Shown here piece by piece: positions 33,671 to 39,179 of a stretch of DNA of 39,179 nt. The notes under the pieces are model-generated. The model saw nothing but the letters and a program-made list of their open reading frames with translations, was not told where the DNA came from and ran no database searches. The DNA is from Nitrosomonadales bacterium. GTDB taxonomy: Bacteria > Pseudomonadota > Gammaproteobacteria > Burkholderiales > Gallionellaceae. Position 1 is the first letter of the stretch. Each line of letters begins with the position of its first letter. The position numbers were made by a program, and so were the translations under genes. The stretch is taken from the NCBI GenBank assembly GCA_025350915.1, contig JANXWX010000055.1:1-39179 (forward strand), in the 5' to 3' direction.

Positions 33671-35743
33671 ATGAATATTTCAAACACCACAAACAATCCT
33701 TTGCTCAACTTTACCGGCCTGCCGCGCTTTGCAGAAATTTTGCCAGCTCACGTGACGCCCGCAGTTGATAACTTACTGCAGCATAATCGTGACATCGTAT
33801 CAGCTTTGTTGAATGAGACTGCCGCGCCGATATGGGAAAATTTTGTTGATCGACTGGATGATGCAAACGAAATGATGGCACGCGCCTGGGGACAGATTAG
33901 TCATTTAAACGCGGTAATGAACAGTGCGGAATTGCGCGAAGTTTACAATGAAAACCTGCCAAAAATAACCCAATATTACGCCGAGCTGGGCCAAAATCTG
34001 AGCCTGTTCGCCAAATACAAGGCGTTGAAAAACAGCGCGGAATTTATCAAGTTAACGCAAGCCAGAAAAAAAATTATTGAAAATGCGTTGCGTGACTTTC
34101 GCCTCAGTGGTGCAGAATTGGCAGAGGACAAAAAAACGAGATTCCTTGAAATCCAGGACGAATTATCTGCACTTAGCTCGCGCTTCAGTGACAACCTGCT
34201 GGATGCGACAAATGAATTTTCCTTGCTGATTGATAATCGCGCTGAACTGGTGGGCATTCCGGCGGATGATCTGCAGGCCGCAAGAGATGCCGCACAGGCG
34301 AAGCAAAAAACAGGCTGGTTATTTACCTTAAAAGCACCCTCGTATATGCCGGTAATGCAGTATGCAGAGAATAGAGAGCTTCGAGAAAAGATGTACATCG
34401 CCTATAGTCAGCGCGCTAGTGAATTTGGCAAGGCAGACTGGGATAACACCCCGCTTATTACGCAAATTCTTAAGCTGCGGGAAGAAGAAGCAAAATTATT
34501 GGGTTACGCGAATTACGCCGAATTATCATTGGCTAGCAAAATGGCGAACACTCCGGAGCAGATACTTAAATTTCTAAGTGAGCTGGCACAACATGCACGA
34601 CCCCTGGCGGAAATGGATTTGTTGGAATTGCAAGATTTTGCAAAAAAGCAACTGGCAATGTCATCTTTACAGTCTTGGGATATTGGTTACGCCAGTGAGA
34701 AGTTAAGGCAACAACGTTACGCATTCTCAGACCAGGAAGTTAAACAGTACTTTCCCGAAGATGCCGTTGTTGCCGGAATGTTTAATGTGGTTCATAAAAT
34801 TTATGGCTTAAAATTACAGCCAGCACAGACGCAAGTGTGGCATGAAAGCGTTCGATTCTTTGATGTGTTTGACGCTGATGATAAACGTATAGGGCAGTTT
34901 TATATGGATCTGTATGCGCGTGACAGCAAGCGCGGAGGAGCATGGATGGATGATGCTATTACCCGTCGCAGAATAACGCCAGGCCTGCATACACCGGGCA
35001 TGATACAAACACCTGTCGCGTATTTGAATTGCAATTTTGCACCGCCAGTTGGCGGCAAACCCGCCTTGTTTACCCATGATGAAGTGTTGACTCTGTTTCA
35101 TGAATTTGGCCACGGCCTGCATCATCTGCTGACTGAAGTTGAAGAAATGGGCGTCTCCGGCATCAGCGGTGTAGAGTGGGACGCGGTTGAATTACCGAGC
35201 CAATTTATGGAAAATTTCTGCTGGGAATGGGATGTGCTGAGCAGTATGACCCGACACGTGGATACAGGGGCGAAAATGCCGCGCGCATTGTTTGATAAAA
35301 TGCTCGCGGCAAAAAATTTCCAGGTCGGTTTGCAAACATTGCGACAACTTGAGTTTTCAATTTTTGATATGCGTCTGCACAGTGATTTTGACGCGCAAGG
35401 AAAACAAAGTGTGCTTGATCTTCTGGCAGAGGTACGCAAGGAAGTTGCCGTGCTGATCCCACCGGCTTATAACCGCTTTGCCAACAGCTTTTCGCATATC
35501 TTTGCCGGTGGTTATGGCGCCGGCTATTACAGCTACAAATGGGCCGAAGTATTATCTGCCGACGCATACAGTATGTTTGAAGAACACGGCGTATTAAATG
35601 CCGAGATTGGTGCGCGCTTCCGCAAGGAAGTGCTCGCTGTCGGTGGTAGCCGCGACGCGATGGAGTCATTCATAGCCTTTCGCGGACGCGAACCGAGCAT
35701 CGATGCGCTGTTGCGGCACAATGGCTTGGTACAAACAAATTAA
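33671..35743 (+). CDS. prlC: Oligopeptidase A (M3 family metallopeptidase)
   Basis: A 690-residue cytoplasmic zinc peptidase that degrades short peptides, including cleaved signal peptides. The HExxH motif is HEFGH at residues 477-481, with the third ligand in EWDAVELPSQFMENFCWE. The long N-terminal helical part begins LLNFTGLPRFAEILPAHVTPAV, typical of PrlC. No signal peptide is present. Its neighbours are pyrX upstream (84-base gap) and a DUF4124-glutaredoxin gene downstream. Confidence 0.95.
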   Translation: MNISNTTNNPLLNFTGLPRFAEILPAHVTPAVDNLLQHNRDIVSALLNETAAPIWENFVDRLDDANEMMARAWGQISHLNAVMNSAELREVYNENLPKITQYYAELGQNLSLFAKYKALKNSAEFIKLTQARKKIIENALRDFRLSGAELAEDKKTRFLEIQDELSALSSRFSDNLLDATNEFSLLIDNRAELVGIPADDLQAARDAAQAKQKTGWLFTLKAPSYMPVMQYAENRELREKMYIAYSQRASEFGKADWDNTPLITQILKLREEEAKLLGYANYAELSLASKMANTPEQILKFLSELAQHARPLAEMDLLELQDFAKKQLAMSSLQSWDIGYASEKLRQQRYAFSDQEVKQYFPEDAVVAGMFNVVHKIYGLKLQPAQTQVWHESVRFFDVFDADDKRIGQFYMDLYARDSKRGGAWMDDAITRRRITPGLHTPGMIQTPVAYLNCNFAPPVGGKPALFTHDEVLTLFHEFGHGLHHLLTEVEEMGVSGISGVEWDAVELPSQFMENFCWEWDVLSSMTRHVDTGAKMPRALFDKMLAAKNFQVGLQTLRQLEFSIFDMRLHSDFDAQGKQSVLDLLAEVRKEVAVLIPPAYNRFANSFSHIFAGGYGAGYYSYKWAEVLSADAYSMFEEHGVLNAEIGARFRKEVLAVGGSRDAMESFIAFRGREPSIDALLRHNGLVQTN

Positions 35744-35775
35744 AATTGCTGATAAATAAATAGATGGGGTGCGGG

Positions 35776-36309
35776 ATGAAATTTGCAATTTGTATCTTTA
35801 GCTTGTGCTTAATGGCATCAATCAGCGTGCATGCAGATACGCTTTACCGCTGGGTAGATAAAAGTGGCAAGGTACATTATGGCGATAAAACGCCCGAGGA
35901 TGCCGTTAATGCCGAGCAGAAAAAATTTGGTGCCTCGGCAGCGCAGGGCGATGATGAGTTGTCTTATGGAATACGCAAGGCTAAACAGGACTTTCCGGTC
36001 ACCTTATATGTAGCAACTAACTGTGGAGAATATTGCATACAGGCACGTGCACTTTTGAACAAGCGCGGCGTACCTTTTGTGGAAAAAAACCTGGCGACGA
36101 AAGATGATGTAGAGGTATTTAAAAAGCTGACAGGTAGTGACACGACTCCAACACTCATGGTCGGTAAATCACCGCTTAAAGGCTTTGAAGCCGGGCGGTG
36201 GAATAGCGAATTGGATATTGCAGGGTACCCGAAAATCGTACCTTACGGAACTAAGCCTGCACAACCCGCAGCAGCGAAGCCTGAAACAGCGCCAGCCTCA
36301 GACAAATGA
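35776..36309 (+). CDS. Exported DUF4124-glutaredoxin fusion protein
   Basis: A 177-residue protein with a signal peptide (MKFAICIFSLCLMASISVHA, cleavage after residue 20). A DUF4124 domain follows (TLYRWVDKSGKVHYGDKTP, 22-40), then a glutaredoxin-like domain from about residue 74. The redox site is CGEYC (83-87), spaced by three residues rather than the classical CxxC, and TPTLMVG is the cis-Pro loop. The tail is Ala/Pro-rich. I chose the ATG at 35776 for its signal peptide and GGGGTGCGGG upstream; an ATG at 35764 is possible. It overlaps xth by four bases. A periplasmic redox role is inferred; its partner is unknown. Confidence 0.85.
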   Translation: MKFAICIFSLCLMASISVHADTLYRWVDKSGKVHYGDKTPEDAVNAEQKKFGASAAQGDDELSYGIRKAKQDFPVTLYVATNCGEYCIQARALLNKRGVPFVEKNLATKDDVEVFKKLTGSDTTPTLMVGKSPLKGFEAGRWNSELDIAGYPKIVPYGTKPAQPAAAKPETAPASDK

Positions 36310-37064
36310 AAATAGTTACCTGGAATGTCAATTCGCTCAAGGTTCGGCTGCCGCATGTATTGAGTTGGTTAGCTGAACATCAACCTGATGTGTTGTGCTT
36401 GCAGGAAACAAAAACTGAAGATGCGAAATTTCCACTGGATGAAATACAGCAGGCAGGTTATCAAGTGCAATTCAGCGGTCAAAAGACATACAACGGCGTT
36501 GCCATCCTCAGCAAACTGCCTGCATCAGACATTCAGATAGGTATCCCCGATTTTGCGGATGAACAAAAACGTGTCCTTGCCGCCACTATAAACGGGATAC
36601 GCATTGTATGTGTGTACATACCGAATGGACAAAGCCTGGATTCGGACAAATACCAATATAAATTAACCTGGCTCACTGCACTGCATACCTGGATAAAGAA
36701 TGAGCTGCAACAGCATTCCAAGCTGGCATTGCTGGGTGATTACAACATCGCACCTGAAGATAGAGATGTGCATGATCCGGCGGCCTGGGTGGGCAATGTA
36801 CTGGTCAGTGAACCGGAACGTGCAGCCTTCAAGAATCTGCAGCAGCTTGGGCTGCGCGATGCCTTCCGCTTGTTTGAGCAGCCAGAAAAAATATTCAGCT
36901 GGTGGGACTACCGCATGATGGGTTTCCGCAGAAACCACGGTATGCGTATCGATCATATATTGATCAGCCCTGCGCTTGCGTGCAGCGCTTGCAATATTGA
37001 TAAGGCACCCCGCAAGCTGGAGCGACCGTCAGACCACACGCCTGTGTGGGCAGATGTAGGCTAA
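36306..37064 (+). CDS. xth: Exodeoxyribonuclease III
   Basis: A 252-residue AP endonuclease/3'-exonuclease of base-excision repair. Catalytic and metal residues are visible: Asn7 (TWNVNSLKVRL), Glu34 (LQETKTED), GDYNIAPEDRDVHDP and Asp243-His244 in SDHTPVW at the end. RIDHILIS is the fold's standard block before the final His. Its ATG overlaps the stop of the DUF4124-glutaredoxin gene. A strong terminator follows within a few bases. Confidence 0.95.
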   Translation: MKIVTWNVNSLKVRLPHVLSWLAEHQPDVLCLQETKTEDAKFPLDEIQQAGYQVQFSGQKTYNGVAILSKLPASDIQIGIPDFADEQKRVLAATINGIRIVCVYIPNGQSLDSDKYQYKLTWLTALHTWIKNELQQHSKLALLGDYNIAPEDRDVHDPAAWVGNVLVSEPERAAFKNLQQLGLRDAFRLFEQPEKIFSWWDYRMMGFRRNHGMRIDHILISPALACSACNIDKAPRKLERPSDHTPVWADVG

Positions 37065-37066
37065 AT

Positions 37067-37103
37067 AAAAATCCCCCTTGATTAAAGTTAAGGGGGATTT
37101 TTT
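37067..37103. terminator. Bidirectional intrinsic terminator between xth and the TraF_2 gene
   Basis: AAAATCCCCCTT (37068-37079) pairs perfectly with AAGGGGGATTTT (37090-37101) around a ten-base loop. A run of T follows on the plus strand and a run of A precedes it, so it can end transcripts from both directions. It lies between convergent genes xth and the TraF_2 protein. Confidence 0.93.
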
Positions 37104-37149
37104 CAATCGATATTTTCAGGTAGAAAATATCCGGAATTTGCGCCTATTG

Positions 37150-38463
37150 CTAATAACGGAAACCCAACTGGAAAGACGCACCAATTTCATTAGCATTGCC
37201 TGCAACCGCCAAATCCACATGAGCGCCAAAAGGAGACAAGCCTAATCCGAGCGAGGCAATGTTACGGGCGCTATCCACCATATCAACACGATATCCAGCG
37301 CGTATTTGCGCCCATCCAAAGGCATTCAATTCGCCACCAAGCGCAATATATTGTGTATTATTTTCGAAACCAGATGGATTATTACGGGTGAGGTCAACAT
37401 CTAGCGCAACGGTAGACCAGTTTGTGGCATGAGAAATGCCAAAACGAGCCTGAGGATTAAGCGTTAAAGTATTACCGGTTGGAACTGGTGTAGTCCCAGA
37501 CGGAGTAGCCCTTTTGAAATCCAGTTTGTACGGGATAATATTTTTTAATACCAAACCGGTACGCCAGCCATTGCTGTAATCCTTGGCTGCGCCCAGGTCA
37601 AAGTTGGCAATATTGTATTCAGCAATGTAATCAGCTCCAGTGACATTAGTCTGATTGGAGTTGCTAACATTAATTAGAGCGTCAAAAAGAGTGGCTTTAA
37701 TAATCTTGGGTGTAATACCGAAAGCGTAGCTTTTGTTATAAGGATGGAATTCGCGTGATAACGAGAAACCGAATTCACTTAATAAAACACCACGGAAATT
37801 AATGCCAGATGTGAGGGAGTTGCTAGCGAAACTGGGAAGTGCTGGGCAAGTTGAAGGCGTTGTACTGCAAGCAGATGCTTGGGTAGCCAAATTGCCGATA
37901 AGTGTACTATCAGCGGTTGAGTAACTGAATATCCCACCAGTTGCAACAGTACCATTGGCAAAAAATGCTACACCCAGTTTTTTACTCGGAATGCCTACAA
38001 CAGTTGCTGCGCCACCATCGGCAGTAATAGGCTTGTTACTCAAAGTTGCTAACTGAGTATTGATTGCCGTAAGATCATTAGAAACTATAGCTGCTTTGGC
38101 TTGGATAGTTGGTGGATCAGGAGTAATAGCGTTTATGGATGCGTTTAAATTAGCAATAGAATTGGTTAAATTATCAACGTACTTTCCGCTTTGAAATTTA
38201 TCTACGCTATCAAGCAATTTGTCGGGATCAGCTACGCGTATCCCGACAGTTGGCAATATGATTGAAAATTTGTCCTTGTCATTTGCTACGGAAAGTAGCG
38301 CCGGGTTAAACAAAGGTGCTGCGTCAGCACCACCAACAGCAACGCCAGCGCCTCCCATGGCCATTGAGCGCGTATCAAAGGAACTAAAGGGGATAGCGAC
38401 AGCAAATGAGCTGCTCAATAATAATGCCCCGGTTGTAAAAAATTTAAGTAAGTTGGAAGTCAT
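37150..38463 (-). CDS. TraF_2-type outer-membrane beta-barrel protein
   Basis: A 437-residue exported protein of the family annotated as conjugal transfer protein TraF (PF13729). A 23-residue signal peptide ends AVA, followed by SMAMGGAGVAVGGADAAPLF. The C-terminal half carries VALDVDLTRNNPSGF and WAQIRAGYRVD, both family hallmarks, and the protein ends GASFQLGFRY with an aromatic residue, as outer-membrane barrels do. A helical insert with alternating Asn/Ile/Leu lies around residues 83-145, and a Cys pair is near residue 210. No conjugation gene is nearby, so the name is not evidence of transfer; a FadL-like uptake role is as likely. Confidence 0.85.
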   Translation of the reverse strand: MTSNLLKFFTTGALLLSSSFAVAIPFSSFDTRSMAMGGAGVAVGGADAAPLFNPALLSVANDKDKFSIILPTVGIRVADPDKLLDSVDKFQSGKYVDNLTNSIANLNASINAITPDPPTIQAKAAIVSNDLTAINTQLATLSNKPITADGGAATVVGIPSKKLGVAFFANGTVATGGIFSYSTADSTLIGNLATQASACSTTPSTCPALPSFASNSLTSGINFRGVLLSEFGFSLSREFHPYNKSYAFGITPKIIKATLFDALINVSNSNQTNVTGADYIAEYNIANFDLGAAKDYSNGWRTGLVLKNIIPYKLDFKRATPSGTTPVPTGNTLTLNPQARFGISHATNWSTVALDVDLTRNNPSGFENNTQYIALGGELNAFGWAQIRAGYRVDMVDSARNIASLGLGLSPFGAHVDLAVAGNANEIGASFQLGFRY

Positions 38464-38790
38464 ATCATTTCCCGGTGTAGTTATTTATTAATTTATTGTT
38501 TGTGACATCCTGCAATTAAGCGCCAAGCGCAATAAACGAAAGTTATGCTTTTCCGAACTTAATATTGCCTCAAGATTTAGAGATTAGATGGTCAAGCAAT
38601 TCTTGATGGGATTCTATACCTCATGTACTTAACGGCAAAATACGTTAAATATTTAATATGAATAATTTGATTCATATTAAATAATTTAGATACAGTGAGT
38701 TATGTTATAAATTTGCTGCTTGCTTAGTATAGAAATGCTTGGAGTAACTGGATGAACGGTATAGAAATAGTAATATACGGGAAGTTATAT
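38464..38790. promoter_or_regulatory. AT-rich spacer with two inverted repeats
   Basis: About 330 bases between the end of ntrC and the start of the TraF_2 gene, both on the minus strand, with no gene seen. TTAACG (38629-38634) and CGTTAA (38643-38648) flank an eight-base spacer. Directly next to it is a perfect 14-base inverted repeat: arm TATTTAATATGAAT at 38650-38663 and its complement at 38670-38683, loop AATTTG. A further small repeat, GCGC-CAA-GCGC, lies at 38520-38530, near the TraF_2 start. These are candidate operators or RNA stems; no convincing -35/-10 pair was identified. Confidence 0.55.
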
Positions 38791-39179
38791 TCAGGAATTT
38801 TCCCCGTCCAGCCCTAGCTCTTGAATTTTGCGTGTCAACGTATTTCGCCCCATGCCTAACAATGTTGCGGCTTCTATTCTGCGTCCGCCGGTATGTTGCA
38901 GTGCCTGGCTGATTAGAGTGCGCTCAAATTGCTGGCTCAGCGTTTCCAGAATATTTTGATCACCACGTTGTAAGGCTTGGGCAACTTGTTGCTTTAATAT
39001 AATGCGCCAATCTCCACCTGTTGGGCCTGCAGCAGTTGCAGGAGCATCACGCCACTCTTGAGGCAGATCGGCAATCTCAATTTGCTGTGTCGGTGTCATC
39101 ACGGTGAGCCAGTGACACAGATTTTCCAGTTGCCGCACGTTGCCGGGTATATCTTGAGCGGCTAAATAATTGAGCGTGG
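38791..39179 (-). CDS. ntrC: Nitrogen regulation protein NtrC (C-terminal part, gene runs off window)
   Basis: The 3' end of a sigma54-dependent activator. The open frame reaches the window edge, so the receiver domain and nearly all of the AAA+ ATPase are outside. The first visible residues read DIPGNVRQLENLCHWLTVM, the end of the AAA+ domain, followed by IADLPQEW and a Fis-type helix-turn-helix (RRIEAATLLGMGRNTLTRKIQELGL). The NVRQLEN and GRNTLTRK strings match NtrC more closely than other family members. NtrC responds to nitrogen limitation with the kinase NtrB, not seen here. Confidence 0.88.
   Translation of the reverse strand, partial: TLNYLAAQDIPGNVRQLENLCHWLTVMTPTQQIEIADLPQEWRDAPATAAGPTGGDWRIILKQQVAQALQRGDQNILETLSQQFERTLISQALQHTGGRRIEAATLLGMGRNTLTRKIQELGLDGENS

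Noticed and set aside
37150-38463. Mobile or conjugative element suggested by the TraF family name
   Set aside because: No relaxase, type IV secretion, integrase, repeat border or tRNA insertion site is nearby.
1-39179. CRISPR array, tRNA or rRNA genes, insertion sequences
   Set aside because: No regularly spaced repeats, cloverleaf-like genes, transposase frames or terminal inverted repeats were seen on reading the window.

Overview
The window looks like chromosomal DNA from a betaproteobacterium, most likely of the Nitrosomonadales/Gallionellaceae type. The reasons are protein-level resemblance, a proteobacterial (ferrooxidans-type) GshA, a regulatory EIIA-Man/HPr/EI phosphotransfer chain without a sugar permease, a Pil-Chp twitching cluster next to algH-ruvX-pyrB, and an NtrC gene end. 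This placement is inference from gene content; there is no rRNA or tRNA gene to confirm it. No phage, insertion sequence, integrase, CRISPR array or tRNA was seen.

Layout. (1) 1-5007, minus strand: a compact operon running gshA > apbE > EIIA-Man > ptsH > ptsI > start of a membrane-protein gene cut by the window edge. (2) 5178-9257, plus strand: a calcineurin-like phosphoesterase, a gene-poor stretch with one 53-codon ORF, then a YeiH-like membrane transporter, an 81-residue single-span protein and a Usp protein in tight order, then an FrnE/DsbA-type oxidoreductase. (3) 9362-15677, plus: a copper/silver efflux locus made of a small exported Cys/His/Met protein, a strong RNA hairpin, and cusC-cusB-cusA. 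(4) 15739-16688, minus: a tautomerase and rsmE. (5) 16767-21064, plus: a redoxin, an inositol-monophosphatase-family enzyme, and trkA-trkH potassium uptake. (6) 21352-30192, plus: pilG-pilH-pilI-pilJ-chpA. (7) 30288-33586, plus: algH-ruvX-pyrB and a dihydroorotase-like pyrC'. (8) 33671-37064, plus: prlC, a DUF4124-glutaredoxin protein and xth, closed by a strong bidirectional terminator. (9) 37150-39179, minus: a TraF_2-type outer-membrane protein, an AT-rich spacer with two inverted repeats, and the 3' end of ntrC.

How they work together. EI, HPr and EIIA form a phosphate relay that reports PEP status rather than importing sugar. The Cus genes form a tripartite pump spanning both membranes; all three copper-coordinating methionines of CusA are present. 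PilG/H/I/J/ChpA form the chemosensory array that controls type IV pilus extension and retraction, but the methylation enzymes PilK and ChpB are missing from the cluster. PyrB is followed by a dihydroorotase homologue that has lost its metal ligands, as in pseudomonad ATCase holoenzymes, so the active dihydroorotase must be elsewhere.

The most interesting items are the transporter/small protein/Usp module, the small exported protein and nested hairpin in front of cusC, the duplicated metal-binding domain in CusB, the metal-site-less PyrC', and the paired inverted repeats upstream of the TraF_2 gene. None of these is proven to be a new system.
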